Source: Anodontia alba (Eukaryota > Mollusca > Bivalvia > Lucinida > Lucinidae). From it: 64,000 bases of DNA. The stretch is from contig OZ024826.1 of assembly GCA_964016985.1 (NCBI GenBank), positions 66,321,264-66,385,263 of the forward strand, in the 5' to 3' direction. This document shows positions 23,422-35,570 of the stretch, in pieces. The first letter of the stretch is position 1, and every line of letters begins with the position of its first letter. Position numbers and translations under genes: made by a program. The notes beneath the pieces are model-generated. The model was not told where the DNA came from. It was given only the letters and a program-made list of their open reading frames with translations, and did no database searches.

Positions 23422-23800
23422 TAGTTATTCTGGACTTCGCCAGTAGCCTTGACATATATTTGTAGTTCAAAGACGCCCGCTGCTGTCTTCAATATTGGAA
23501 TCTACACATTTAAAGGCTTCAGCCTCTGAAGGGCTGAAAAGAAAGAAAACAAAACATAACTACACATAATTACACCACAGATGATGAAGTTTGCTATTAT
23601 GATTCCATACAATTGACAATGCCCTACGTCACCGGATGGCATGACGTCATTGGCGTCGCGGCTGATTCCCCGTCGTCGTGATTGGTCTACCACCGGCGTC
23701 GACGTGATTCGTCTGCGACCTATGTCCTACTGTCAACGTCGGCGCAGTCGACAGCTCTTCCATCAGGTATAGGCAGCGTCGCCTGTCGACATCACACACA

Positions 23801-24423
<623 letters not shown>

Positions 24424-24473
<50 letters not shown>
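24424..24473. repeat. (TA)n tract, left flank of a Tc1-like insertion
   Basis: About 25 TA repeats ending exactly at the left end of the Tc1-like element. More TA repeats follow on the other side at 25991-26005, so the element landed inside one TA microsatellite. Confidence 0.95.
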
Positions 24474-24476
<3 letters not shown>

Positions 24477-25988
24477 TAACGGAAAAAAGAAACGCAAGTA
24501 TCAATTCTGGGGTTGTATTTTTAAAGAAAATTGTGGATTTCATTTGATTGTTTAATTTTTTTTAATTCTTTATTTCATTTTCTGTTAAATGCTATTGGTT
24601 TAGTGTCGTATAGAAGACGACGTTTGCAATAAATAGCGTTAAACACAGACACCCAACGTTATTGAATAATGGGTATCAATAGCGCGTGTGTCCACCACGG
24701 GCTGCTGTCGCGGCTCTCACTCTTCTAACCATAGACCCGACTAAGTTGTCAATGGTCTTTTGAGGGATATTATTCCAATCTTGAATAAGAGCTAGCTGGA
24801 GCTGTGCGACGTTGTTCGGTACGTTGACGCGCTTCCTGACCCTCCTGTCCAACGCATCCCAAAGGTGCTCGATTGGGTTTAAATCTGGACTGTATGGGGG
24901 CCAATCGAGCATTTGGACATTATTCTGGTTGAGGAAGTCGCGACAAATCCTGGCAACATGCGGTCTCGCGTTGTCATGCTGAACCGTGAGATTATAAGCA
25001 TTGACAAGCGGGAGGACGTGAGGCATAAGCACCTGATCCCGATAGCGTACGGCTGTAAGATTACCCTGAATAACCACTAGGGGCGTTTTCACCCCATGGG
25101 AAATCCCACCCTAAACCATTACGGACCCCCTCCCCCAAATCTGTCGACTTCTCGTACGCAAGCGTCAGAATATCGCTCACCAAGACGTCGATACACTCGT
25201 TGTCGCCTATCTGACCGCTGAAGCGAAAATCGCGACTCATCGCTGAACATTACACGCCGCCAGTCAGCCAGTCGAAACCGATTTGGTGCATGGGCACGCA
25301 GCCATTGCATGCGGCGTTGACGTCGCCTGGGCGTAAGGTTCGGGCCCACGTAAGGACGGCGTGGACGTAAATCGAACTCTCGCAAGCGATTTCTAACTGT
25401 CCTCGGACACACCCGACGGCCATGTGTTCCGATAACTTCTCTTGCGGTCTCTGTCGCCGTCCTTAACCTGTTACGAAGGTGTACAAGACGTATACGTCTA
25501 TCTTGACGTTGCGTCGTAACGCGCGGACGTCCGCTCCTAGGATGGTCAGTTAACCTACCGGTAGCTCTAAGATGCTGAACTAAGCGCGATATCGTCAACT
25601 CGTGCACCCCAAATTGCTGCGCGACGTCACGTTGCGACCGACCCTGCAAAATTAGAATAATAGCTCTACCCCTATCCAGTTGCGATAAGCGTACCATTTC
25701 TCTCAACAAACTCAAACAACAAACGTTTTGTGTAACCGATACGAATGGAACGAAAGTTCGATTTGGTAATGTGTTAAAGTCTCTACCACGCGACACTACC
25801 CGTGCAGCACGGATATAACGAAATTCAGGTACAACGATATTGTGTAGCCTGTGTTCACGCTTCAGTGATTTTGTGTGATCCATACACGGGGAAGTACACT
25901 AATGTCACCAAATACAGAAAACTAGATCAGTTTGTTCACAAACTTTCAGTATTTAAAAATTTGAACTTGCATTTCTTTTTTCCCCAAG

Positions 25989-25990
<2 letters not shown>
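24474..25990 (-). mobile_element. Tc1-like transposon in a TA microsatellite, 1517 bp
   Basis: The left end is TACTAACGGAAAAAAGAAACG and the right end on the opposite strand reads TACTTGGGGAAAAAAGAAATG; pairing extends to GCAAGT. TA repeats flank both ends. The transposase is on the minus strand with two lesions. A second, near-identical copy lies at 43316-51572, split by a BEL element. Confidence 0.95.
24676..25697 (-). pseudogene. Tc1-like transposase pseudogene (DD34E)
   Basis: The likely start is the ATG at 25697 (MVRLSQLDRGRAIILILQG); the frame is open further upstream but that part does not resemble transposases. Next come a helix-turn-helix (RDVAQQFGVHELTISRLVQHL), the GRPR linker (HPRSGRPRVTTQ), a second DNA-binding block, then catalytic VMFSDESRFSL, HDNARPHVAR and SPDLNPIEHLWDAL, with 34 residues between the second Asp and the Glu. 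It ends RGGHTRY with TGA at 24676-24678. Around 25115 one G is missing from the G-run and a Trp codon in the following VMVWGG block is TAG. The catalytic triad is intact, so only these two lesions separate it from a full frame. Confidence 0.95.

Positions 25991-26066
<76 letters not shown>
25991..26066. repeat. (TA)n(TG)n compound microsatellite
   Basis: About 7 TA repeats followed by about 30 TG repeats, directly abutting the Tc1-like element's right end. Confidence 0.97.
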
Positions 26067-26074
<8 letters not shown>

Positions 26075-26405
26075 CTCAAACTGTTTGATAGATTATATGC
26101 TGTTAATAAGTGATTGATATTGCTGCCATTCTAAATGGAAATTGATTAATTTATTATTTGATAATGCTATTTCCATATTTTCATGCACTTTATACATAAA
26201 TGATAGTTTTTTTTTTTAAATATGCTAAGTAGTAATGTTTGTTTATTGCAGTGTGCACAATATATGAAGTATTTTGCATATTAAAAAATAAAATTTAGAG
26301 TTTGGGAAGACATTCTTTCTTTCTGTAGACCAAAAATGAAGTATTCTTAAGAAAGAAAACATTGAATGTTAAAACCTTGAAGCCAGTTTGTCAGTTCCCT
26401 AATAA
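26067..26405. other. Unassigned AT-rich sequence
   Basis: Nothing recognised between the microsatellite and the 3' end of the LINE. Confidence 0.45.
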
Positions 26406-27559
26406 TTTTTTTTTTTTTTTTTATTTTTTTTTTTTTAGGCATTTCTATAATAGATGAGAAGTATTTTCATCATGAATGGCACAAAAAGGTGCACCTAGGG
26501 TCATTTTTTATTTTCGTATGATAAAGTAGTTTATTTGTCACAAGTACGTTATACATCTGGAACAATCTACTAACTGAATAATTTGTAATTTTAAAAGCGT
26601 ATGTGTATATTTGTTTCCATTCTTCCTCTTGAAACATATATTTTATTCCATGTAATTTTCCAGTTAGGAAATCATTACTTTTATGAAGACTATTATACAT
26701 TACTTGTGATCATTTTGTTTGTTGGAACAGAGGAGAAATACGACCTGTTACAAAAGGGTTCTGTTCTGTATGCAAACATGTTATATTCATGTTTTTATAT
26801 ATTCTTTGAGGGCATTTAAGGTTCCATAGGACTGGAGGTAATTTGTTTGGATATTTGTAGTCTCTTAAAATACTTCCCATGTATAGAATTCAACATTTTC
26901 TTTAACAAAATCATTTAAGTTTTTCACAGCTTTTTGGAACCATCCCTTGTAGAAAAAGCATGCACCACCTACTGTGACATTATGATTGTAATAAATTGGG
27001 CTTTTCAAGAGCACATCTTTGATTACTTGTATGTTTTCTACAATATTAATAAAAGCTTTTAATGTGTCATCGCATAATCGATTTTTAATTACCTTTATTT
27101 TTTCTTCTGTGTATTTATTGTGACAACCAGTCAGTTAATTCTTATGAATACCTGCCACTTGCTGTCGGTATTTAATAATCTTCTAACCCATGAAGACTTA
27201 AGAAATGCAATAAATGCTTTAAGGTTAACCATTTTTAAGCCTCCTTCTATATATTGTTTAACAATTATAGTATTTTTTATTTTTGTTTTGTTACTCCATA
27301 AAAAGCTATGTATAGTATTATTTATATATTCTATTATCTCCTGTCTGGGATATGGTAAAGAAATAGTGGTTAAAAATTGGTATCATAAATGTTTTTTATT
27401 ATTGTCACCTTTCCTAGGGATACGTTTTTTCCATTGTTTTACCATTTTTTGTAGTTGTATAAGTTTCATTGCATAATTATCCTTAATCATTTTTTTCCAG
27501 ATCAACATCATAGTCTATTCCTAATAATGTAAATCTATATGTTTTCCCCTAGAAGTTTC

Positions 27560-28216
27560 CATTTTGTTTTGATTGCTTTTGTACTGTACCTTTCTGAGCC
27601 AATTCAAACCAACTGTGTTTTGTCAAAGTTAACTTTCAGGCCTGATATTTTTGCATAATTTTCCAGTTCTGAAAGTGCTTACTTAGAAATTCATCTGAAC
27701 CGTCTAGCATCACCGAGGTATCATCTGCATATTGAGATATTTTAAATTCAACACCATTTACTTTAATTTTAAATTCAACACCATTTACTTTAATTCATAA
27801 TATCTAATTATTTTTCCTTTTTCTATCAGCCAAACATTCGGCACATATGATAAGAATATAAGGAGAGAATGGATCTCCTTGACGACAGCCACGGCCTATT
27901 TCAGTGACACACTGTATTGCTGCAGATGTTGTTCCAGTATAAAACATATTCACCCAGCGTCTTATTGACTTTCCAAAGTTTAGAAATTTTATTTTTTATG
28001 AATAAAAGACCAACAGAGAGACAGTCAAATACTTTTTTCAAAATCAATTAGTAGCAATAGGCCAGTATGGTTCATTAAATCATAGATTAGACGAGTATCT
28101 CCTATATATCTCCATTTTATGAATCCAGTTTGATCTTTTTCTATAATACCATTTAATACTCCTTTTATTCTATTTGCTATACTTCCAGATGCTATTTTAT
28201 AAACTATATCAAGCAA
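27560..28216 (-). pseudogene. LINE ORF2 reverse transcriptase domain, broken
   Basis: The frame 28216-28025 reads DIVYKIASGSIANRIKGVLN then DQTGFIKWRYIGDTRLIYDL and LLLLIDFEKS, the RT blocks that precede the first catalytic Asp. Further on, outside any long frame, the minus strand reads GRGCRQGDPFSPYILI (about 27900-27845) and QYADDTSVMLDGSDEF with the YADD catalytic motif at 27731-27720. Frameshifts lie between the blocks, and a short direct repeat (TTTAAATTCAACACCATTTA at about 27742 and 27770) interrupts the spacer. This is the polymerase domain of the same LINE. Confidence 0.9.
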
Positions 28217-28237
28217 TGTTAAGGGTCTCCAATTTTT

Positions 28238-28637
28238 AAGAAATTGTTTTGGTTTGTTTTCGTTTGGAATGCAGGTAATTAGACCTTGTCTCTGTGTAAT
28301 AGAAAGCTCTCCTTTTTCATATCCATAATTTATAGATCAGATCTGAGAATGAAATGACCTATATGTCTCCAAAAGACTTTAAAAAATCAGCCGAGAAAGC
28401 CCTCCCTAACCCTGAGCTTTTGTTTTTCTTCATCATCAAGAAATTGTTTTGGTTTGTTTTCGTTTGGAATGCAGGTAATTAGACCTTGTCTCTGTGTAAT
28501 AGAAAGCTCTCCTTTTTCATATCCATAATTTATAGATCAGATCTGAGAATGAAATGACTTATATGTCTCCAAAAGACTTTAAAAAATCAGCCGAGAAAGC
28601 CCCCCCCTAACCCTGAGCTTTTGTTTTTCTTCATCAT
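28238..28637. repeat. 200-bp tandem duplication inside the LINE
   Basis: The block starting AAGAAATTGTTTTGG at 28238 starts again at 28438 and is almost identical to its end at about 28637, with differences such as CCTATATG/CTTATATG and an added C run. It lies just upstream of the RT blocks and is a recent local duplication. Confidence 0.93.
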
Positions 28638-29599
28638 ATAAAGTGTTGAAGAAAGTTTCACTGAATGTCAGGATACCTTCTAATTTGTCAGACTCTGTGC
28701 TCTAAATCAATTTCAGTATATATTTATCTTGTTTATAGAGATTTTTTTTATAAAACATTTCTACGTCTTCCATAATCTGTGTTTGTTCTGTAATCACAAT
28801 TCCATCGTCTCTTTCTGTTTTATGCATTGTTTTTTATATATAGTTGTGTTGTTCTAGTCCTAAAAATACTTAGTTGGCTTTTCTCCTTGATCAATATTCT
28901 TAGCTCGTGATCTGATTATATGGCCTTTAAGTTTTTCTTGTCTTATATTAATGAATTCTGATTTAAGAATTTCTAAAGGTTCTATGTTCTGTTCATCTAA
29001 TTTGCTTTCCATTACCTTAATATCTTTAATTAACTTTTATTCTTTAATATTTCTCTCTTTCTGTTTGTAGCTGGAAAAAGATATAGACTTTCCTTGCAAC
29101 TCCATTAAAAGATATAGACTTTCCTCGCAACTCCATTAATAGTACGTCTAAAAACAACTGGTCATTTGTTGTAAATTGTATGTCTTGATTCGGAACATTT
29201 TCTATTTCATTGGAATTATATACGGGAAGTGCATATGTTTTTTTGTTTCTAATATATGTTTATTTATGCATTTTAGATATTCTGAATCTGTGAGTGAAGA
29301 GTTGTTACGTTTCCAGTATGATTTGCCTTTAATAAAGGTTGTGAAGTTTAACGCTAAAGTGACTATGGATTGATCTGATCGATAACTTGTTTCAATTGTG
29401 GATGTTTTAACATATGGTATCATACTTTCTGAAACAAGAAAGTAATTGTCTTGCTTGTTAAAGTGGGTCCTTCCTCCTCCGTGTGTATCTTTTTATTGTT
29501 GGGTGATTTTCCCTTAATGGGTCTACGATATTGTTTGTGGTCATTATTTAAAGTACTTTATCTCTTTGTATTATTAATGTGTTTATAGTTATAACAATC

Positions 29600-30046
29600 C
29601 AGGTCTGGGTTTATTACACAGTTAAAATCCTCACAGATAATGCAGTCAGAGTTACCAAATTCTTCTATATAAGAAGAGATATTTTGAAAAAAAAGCCTGG
29701 ATTATCATTGTTGTGTCCATAAAGGGTCAATAGAGGTAGTCTCTGGTAGAGTATAGTAATATCATGTATAATAAAATTTCCATTTTCATCTGCAACAGTT
29801 TCATGTATTTGATAATCCAGTGCTAAATAGTATCGCAACTCCTCTTGCATTAGATCTTAAATGACTAAATATGCAGCTATTACCCCATTGGCTTTTTATA
29901 TTTGCTTCATCATCAGCTGTGAAATGGATATCTTGTAAACAGTAGATTTCATGGTTCATATTTTTTAAGTAATCAAAGACAGCATGTCTTTTGTTTATTC
30001 CTTGTAGGCCTTGTGTGTTAAAAGTTAATATCTGCAAGTCAACCAT
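29600..30046 (-). pseudogene. LINE ORF2 endonuclease domain, broken
   Basis: The first frame reads VDLQILTFNTQGLQG, EIYCLQDIHFTADDE (the catalytic Glu of the usual LQE is Asp here), then SQWGNSCIFSHLRSNARGVAILF. A second frame (29850-29665) continues with NGNFIIHDITILYQRLPLLTLYGHNND, matching the internal LYGPN-type block. The two overlap in different frames, so at least one frameshift separates them. The domain nicks target DNA in LINE retrotransposition; this copy is not intact. Confidence 0.85.
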
Positions 30047-30589
30047 ATTGTTTTTATGACTTCCTTGTGTACTGTGCAGATGGGGTAGGGGTGTTGCCAG
30101 GTCCTTTTAGGAAAGAATAAAAAGTGCTAAACATAATAACACAAGAAATCATGCTACACCAAAGCAAGCTTAAAAATATGCTTAACTTCCAAAAATAACA
30201 AAATTTCTTCTCCTAATTTTGGCCATCAGTCTCACCAGCTAAACTTCACTGATATACCATACACCATATCCCAAGCATCCGGACATGTAGGACTCAGCAA
30301 AATATGCAGATCTGGACTAGAAGACACAAAAAGCAGTATCTGTTCTGGCTCCACACCATTTGTCACTAATCTAATATCCCTGAAGCACTACAGCTACTAG
30401 ATCCCGTTTCCTCTGTCTTGCCGAAACGAAAGTGCAAGAAAGAAGACAGGGTTTGAATTGTACCAAACCACCTCAGTGTGGCTGCCTATTAACTTATCAC
30501 CTTCTCCCCAAGTACTGAGTCCAGCAGGCCTGAGCAGAAAAAACAGTGTAGACCCAGACCTGATGCCACTGTACAATGCCCTGATAAAA
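30047..30589. other. Unassigned sequence
   Basis: No gene recognised upstream of the LINE endonuclease. No ORF1-like frame is visible. Confidence 0.45.
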
Positions 30590-30912
30590 TAATAGTAAAC
30601 TTAAAAACCAGGGCCATGACATTTGAAATGTACACATATATCAACCAGGACTAAGACATTTCAGCCACCCTGCTGCGATCAGGACATTTCTTCTTATAAC
30701 ACCAGGTCATGACATTCCAACGTCATCGGCTAACTCACAGCACCATAGCATTTTGAATGTCAAACTTATCTATCCTTATACCAAATACATTAGGGCAATG
30801 ACATTTCGAATGTCCACTGACGACAAACAGGGCCACGACTTTCCAATCGTCGACCCCCTCCGAAATCAGGACATTACAACCTCGAACATTAGGGCCTGGC
30901 ATTTGAAATGCC
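30590..30912. repeat. Degenerate array of GGGCCATGACATTT-like motifs
   Basis: Motifs such as GGGCCATGACATTTGAAATG (about 30611), AAGACATTTCAGCC, CAGGACATTTC, GGTCATGACATTCC, GGGCAATGACATTTCGAATG (about 30792) and CCTGGCATTTGAAATGCCAG (about 30895) recur every 30-60 bp. Several are short dyads such as CATTTGAAATG. The array abuts the terminal repeat at 30913 and may be its outer part. Confidence 0.55.
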
Positions 30913-32156
30913 AGCCCATAAATGTCATTCCATAATAAATGCCAACCCCTAATATACTTGAAATAAAATGAATGTCGATGTAAGTTTGACTTACAATACT
31001 AATCTAAATTCTGTTAAAATCTGGACTTCAGCAGACGACAAAATATTTACAGAATCAATAATCTCACCTAAAAAATATGTCCGCTTCTGTGTAAACGCGA
31101 GTGCTTGCAAATTATATTGTGTTGAGGTTTTACGGCCTAATCAATTCAATGGGGTCATGTTGAACGCTGTCCGTTTTCCTAAACACACGACCTCTGGACA
31201 GACAGTCGTCTAAGCGGCTATTTATCAATATTGTGTGCACTCTTTCGCCGAAAATGACTGCCCTTATGTCAACGAAAGAGCGTACAGCATATATATACAC
31301 CTTCATGTCGTGAATCTAATGAGTGTCGCGATTGCTCCGATGTGCGCATCGGCAAGTCCGGTCCTGCACTGTTTTCATATCCCCTACACTTTGCACCTGC
31401 TACGAATAGACCCTAACCAGACTGAACATACTGCACAGTCCGCTCAGCATTTTTCATAGTCATTCCTTTCACGCAAAACGGAGATAACCTACCAGACCGA
31501 ATTCGCGCTTGCTAGAAAGCTACTATCCTAAACATACTGTACAGTCTGCTCAGCGTCCTTCCTATCCACCTCATGCACGTAACTAGGAAACTTCCCACTA
31601 GACTGAAAGTTTAGCGCAGCCGGTCTAGTATACACGAAAATCCTATGTAACAAAATGCAGAACTGGATCACCCTGCGTCCACTATATAGACGCAGCAATC
31701 AATAATTTATAGGTTTTAATTCAGACTCGACACATTTCTGGCCTTTCAGATCTTGCATAGAAGGCCTACAAATAGATGAAAATTACGAAAATACAAAATA
31801 TCACTCACCGAAATGAATCCTCTAAGGACTGCGGTCCTCTGACGTGCAGTGGTGTTCTCCTCTAAGGACTGCGGTCCTCTGACGTGCAGTGGTGTTCTCC
31901 TCTAAGGACTGCGGTCCTCTGACGTGTAGTGGTGTTCGCCCTTATCGGAATCATTCGCGGTGCGATATTTATGTACGTTCAAGTAGCCATGTATTATCTT
32001 ACACGTATAGTGCACGGGTAAACCGTGATTATACCGTAGTGTCCTATTTGTTGGACAGAAGAATTGCGTAATACGTAGGGTAAGGCAAAATGGCCTTATG
32101 TAAGTAAAAATGTACCCTACGTCGGTAAAAAATGCTTTGTATCGTGTGTCGTAACA
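30913..32156 (-). repeat. Probable 3' LTR of the gypsy element (copy 1)
   Basis: Shares its whole length with 54869-56821, apart from a MITE in the latter: AGCCCATAAATGTCA, AAATCTGGACTTCAGCAGACG, CAATTCAATGGGGTCATGTT, TGCGCATCGGCAAGTCCGG, ACCCTGCGTCCACTA and TAGTGCACGGGTAAACCGTG, in the same order. On the minus strand it would begin TGTTACGACACACG, directly after the purine run AAGGAGGGG (32161-32169), as a polypurine tract precedes a 3' LTR. It follows the RNase H end of the gypsy element. The other end is not defined and no matching 5' LTR is found, so the LTR identity is inference. Confidence 0.6.
31818..31937. repeat. 40-bp tandem repeat, 3 copies
   Basis: Units starting TCCTCTAAGGACTGCGGTCC at 31818, 31858 and 31898 are nearly identical. 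AGGAC-TGCG-GTCCT forms a small hairpin in each. The paralogous repeat at about 56574 has only one unit. Confidence 0.95.
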
Positions 32157-32214
32157 AAGGCCCCTCCTTAAGACCTTTTTCTTTGCCACGACACAACGGA
32201 CACAGCTACAACTT

Positions 32215-33060
32215 ATGACAGGCTATATATCCAAAAGCAACTGACGTTACACGGGCTACCTACTAAGCTAATCCACGCCCAAATTATCTTGCCCACGTAT
32301 AGCTTCTATCCTAAATCGGTACGGCTGAAGTTTCAACGCCCATCTGATGATTCGGGGATTTCACACTTTGGCAGATTGCAAAAACGACAAAGGTTTGTGA
32401 TCCGTTTCAAGCAAAAACTCAGTGCCAAACAGGTATTTTCTAAATTTCTCAGTTGCCCAGATTATGTGGCCATACATTCTTTTTCTATCACCAAATAATT
32501 CTTCTCTTTAGATACCAGTTTCCTGCTTGCCTAAGCAATAGGAAGTTTGCCTTCACCTCCGAACTCCTGGAGCAATACGGCTCCTAGACCAGTGTCCGAA
32601 GCATCCGTTCTAAGAATGAACGGTACTCCGTTCCCGGAACACAGGTAATCGAAGAATGGGACTAGACGTTAGCCTATTTTTTAACGTCTAGAAAGCTTTT
32701 TCATGATGATCTTGCCAATCTTTTATATTATTCGGTTTGTCTTTTTTTTGTTAAATCTGTCAAAGGTGAAGCTATATTTGAGGTGTTATGGCCATACATT
32801 CTTTTTCTATCACTAAATTATTCTTCTCTTTAGATACCAGTTTCCTGCTTGCCTAAGCAATAGGAACTTTGCCTTCACCTCCGAACTCCTGGAGCAATAC
32901 GGCTCCTAGACCAGTGTCCGAAGCCTCCGTTCTAAGAATGAACGGTACTCCGTTCCCGGAACACAGGTAACCGAAGAATGGGACTAGACGTTAGCCTATT
33001 TTTCAACGTCTAGAAAGCTTTTTCATGATGATCTTGCCAATCTTTTATATTATTCGGTTT

Positions 33061-33099
<39 letters not shown>

Positions 33100-33136
33100 T
33101 TAAATCTGTCAAAGGTGAAGCTATAGTTGAGGAGTT
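32215..33136 (-). pseudogene. gypsy RNase H pseudogene with 322-bp tandem duplication
   Basis: The minus strand reads ILRTDASDTGLGAVLLQEFG, the RNase H start with its first acidic residue, in two copies: 32464-32785 and 32786-33136. The second copy also contains a T run (33066-33098) that the first has only as about 8 T. Beyond the first copy the sequence continues FLLETDHKPLSFLQSAK near 32415, the later RNase H block. The duplication would disrupt any product. Confidence 0.88.
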
Positions 33137-34164
33137 TGAAATAAATTTCCGATAGAATCCAGCTAAACCTACGAATAATTTGACCTGTTTCTTAGTTGTA
33201 GGTCTAACGTCATCTCTGGCTTGCTCTTTGGGCCAAATAGACTGTCCTTCGATATTGTGACCAAGGCATTCAATACTGCCATACCCAATCGTACATTTTC
33301 AAAACTTAGCGGTAAGGGTAAGTTTGGCGGACCTGAGACGATCCAAAACCTGACGTAAAGATGTCATATGATCTTCCCAAGATAAAGAAAAACTCACATA
33401 CCGTCTACGAAACTATCTACGTTCCAAAGACCCCGCAAAACGATGCGGATCAGCCTGCAAAATAAGGCACCTGCGTTTACAAGCACGAACGGCATAGTTT
33501 TGAACTGAAACAATCCCCGTGGAGTTTCAAATGCTGTCAAACGTTTAAACTCGTCAGTCTACTTGCCAATAACCCTTACTCAGATCAATTTTTGTGAAAT
33601 ATTTATGACATAACAATCTATTTATCACCTCCTCCATATTTGGCATTGGTTCCGCATCGAATTCGGTAACTTTGTTTAGTTTCCAGAAATCGATGTAAAA
33701 CTGCGATCTATCGTTTTTGGGGACCGAAGAATATGGAGAAACTGGCGATTTAATTACTCCTAAGTCAAGCATTTCTTGAATCTCTGTTTCCATAACGTCA
33801 CGGGTTTTATATGGAATAGGGTAACCTTTAGATCTTACGGGCGCTGTTGTCAGTAACTTAAAATTTTGACGTATTATATCCGTGCGTCCGGGTAAACTCG
33901 TAGGTACGTCCGGGTACTGTTCTACAAGAGATTCTGCCTCGCGAATTCGTTCTGGTGTTAGCTCATTCGAGACACTAACGTCTTTATATATATGTTTCCG
34001 TGCGCTGTGTTGACGGGAATGAACAATCTTCTAACGAATACTCGCCCGCTTCGTCAACTACCGCAACTGTTTCGATCGACATTAAGCGATGCGACGTCAT
34101 GCTTTGACGTTCTACATACTGCTTCAACGTATTAGCATGGTAAATACCGGTGACGCCATTGACA
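33115..34164 (-). pseudogene. gypsy RT pseudogene, joined to integrase tail
   Basis: After YRINVNGVTGIYHANTLKQY (integrase tail) the frame shifts in a TA run near 33985 and continues KDVSVSNELTPERIREAESL, VEQYPDVPTSLPGRTDIIRQ, then PVRSKGYPIPYKTRDVMETE, the usual RT leader, followed by IQEMLDLGVIKSPVSPYSS, FYIDFWKLNKVTEFDAEPMP and KYFTKIDLSKGYWQVD. Next comes FETPRGLFQFKTMPF near 33510. The YVDD-type site is decayed (SFVDG near 33400). Fusion of integrase to RT without an intervening gag is the key evidence for the domain order. Confidence 0.9.
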
Positions 34165-35220
34165 TTAATTCGGTAATCCATTAAGAACTTCGACCACCTC
34201 GAACGGATCCTTCCTGTTGCTGTCGGTAGGGAGCAACAATAACACCTTATCTCCCACCTTAAACCTTCGCGATCTCGCGCGCCTATCATAATATGCCCTG
34301 TGCTTGCCCTGTACCTTCCGCAATTTCTCGTGGGCTAATTTGCATGTCTGCTCTAATCTTTCTCTTAGATCTATTACATACTGGTAGATAGATAAAACTT
34401 GGTCTTCAGTAATCTCATCGCACCATAATTCTCTTAATGGGGCCACGAACATAACGTCCGTATAATAGTTCAATGGGTGAAAAACCCAGAGATTCTAATG
34501 GCAAATAACAACGCGGGAAGATACCCACCCCAATCATTGGGCCTTTCCGCGCACATTCTACGAAGCATTTGCTTTAAAGTAGTGTGGACCCGCTCTATTA
34601 ACCCGTTACACATGGGGTGATAGACCAAGGTCGTTAATTGTTGGAGGGACAGTAATCTTGCCACCTCCTTCATAACCTCAGAAGTTAATTGGGACCCGCA
34701 ATCAGTTAACATTTCATCTGGTACCCCAACCCTACTGAACATTTCCACCAACGCCTCCGCAATACGCTCGGTCTCAATACTAGGTAATGCTACCGCTTCA
34801 GGGTATTGTGTCGCATAATCTATCATAGTTTATATATAACGCGACTTTTTACCGGACCGGGGTTCAGTTGGATCCCGACGATGTCAACTGCTACCTCTTG
34901 AAAAGTTTTTCATTTAATGGCAATTTTCCTAACGACCCCTTTCTTACACGCCCCTTTTAAATTGTCCGTTGGACAATCGTCACAGGATCTATAAAACCTT
35001 GTTATATCGCCACAAATACCTGGCCAAAAGAAATCAGAAAGTTTTTTCTGATTCCTAAATGACCGGCCATCAATAATCCATGAGACAGTTTCTAGAACTT
35101 TTCTGGAACACTACTCGGGACAACAAGCTATAATGGTGTCTTATTTCCCTGCGTAAATTGTCTATATAACAAGTCCCTTCTCTTAATTATCCTAGTTTCA
35201 CCTCTATTCAACCCGCGATT
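34165..35220 (-). pseudogene. gypsy integrase pseudogene
   Basis: The 34826-34470 frame reads MIDYATQYPEAVALPSIETE, LTDCGSQLTSEVMKEVARLL and HPMCNGLIERVHTTLKQMLRR: the second Asp (TDCGSQ) and Glu (GLIERVH) of the D,D35E core. Before it, broken frames include VDIVG-type text with the first Asp and a remnant of the zinc-binding region near 35000. The 34473-34165 frame gives the C-terminal part (YYDRRARSRRFKVGDKVLLLL). Stops and frameshifts separate the parts. Confidence 0.88.
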
Positions 35221-35570
35221 CTATGTAACGACCCCCGAGTCTGCTTTACGCCTTCTATTTTCTAACTTGGGATCGGACATTTGAGCATCCTGAAATGCTT
35301 GCTTATTCTCACTCAGAATCTGATCAGGGACTTTAAGTTTTCGACAGGTCTTATCATCTTGCTTAGCCTGGGCTATGGTAATAATACCAACTGAAAAATG
35401 TGACATATCTGGTAAACTAGAACCGTCAATGTTGCCAATGACCAAGTCATACGAAGTGTCATCCATGCATAATGCTTCAGTTTTGACCTTGAAAAAATGG
35501 ACAATCGACATTATCGACTGCCAAAGGATGCCTTTGCGTAGTTTCAGCAATCAGAGCTACAGTTGACTCT

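Larger units (their letters stand above)
21302..23800 (+). repeat. Dispersed ~1.0-kb repeat, copy A, split by a Tc1-like element
   Basis: Starts near TTGTTGCGCACAAGGCGGC and includes GAGGGTGACTTCCTGTTTG, ACAGTCGGGCACAACACGGC, TTGGTTAATCAA, GGGCCCAGTCCAATATTTTG and, after the insertion, GTTATTCTGGACTTCGCC ... CAGCGTCGCCTGTCGAC near 23790. The same order is found at 39543-40833 (copy B), and its first third at 58672-59000 (copy C). It has no coding potential. Length, dispersal and a TG-type start would fit a solo LTR, but no matching terminal CA with target duplication is clear. Confidence 0.7.
26406..30046 (-). mobile_element. L1/Tx1-like LINE, degenerate ORF2
   Basis: On the minus strand an AP-endonuclease start (LQILTFNTQGLQG, 30046) is followed 2 kb later by RT blocks, and the element ends in a run of A (plus-strand T run at 26407-26438), as expected of a LINE tail. 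The endonuclease-to-RT order, EN wording and RT motifs fit L1/Tx1-type elements. I see no ORF1 upstream, so the copy is probably 5'-truncated, and many stops and frameshifts break ORF2. A 200-bp internal tandem duplication lies at 28238-28637. Confidence 0.88.

Noticed and set aside
27120..27476. 118-codon plus-strand frame
   Set aside because: It lies antisense to the LINE ORF2 C-terminal region and is hydrophobic only because the LINE is A-rich on the other strand.
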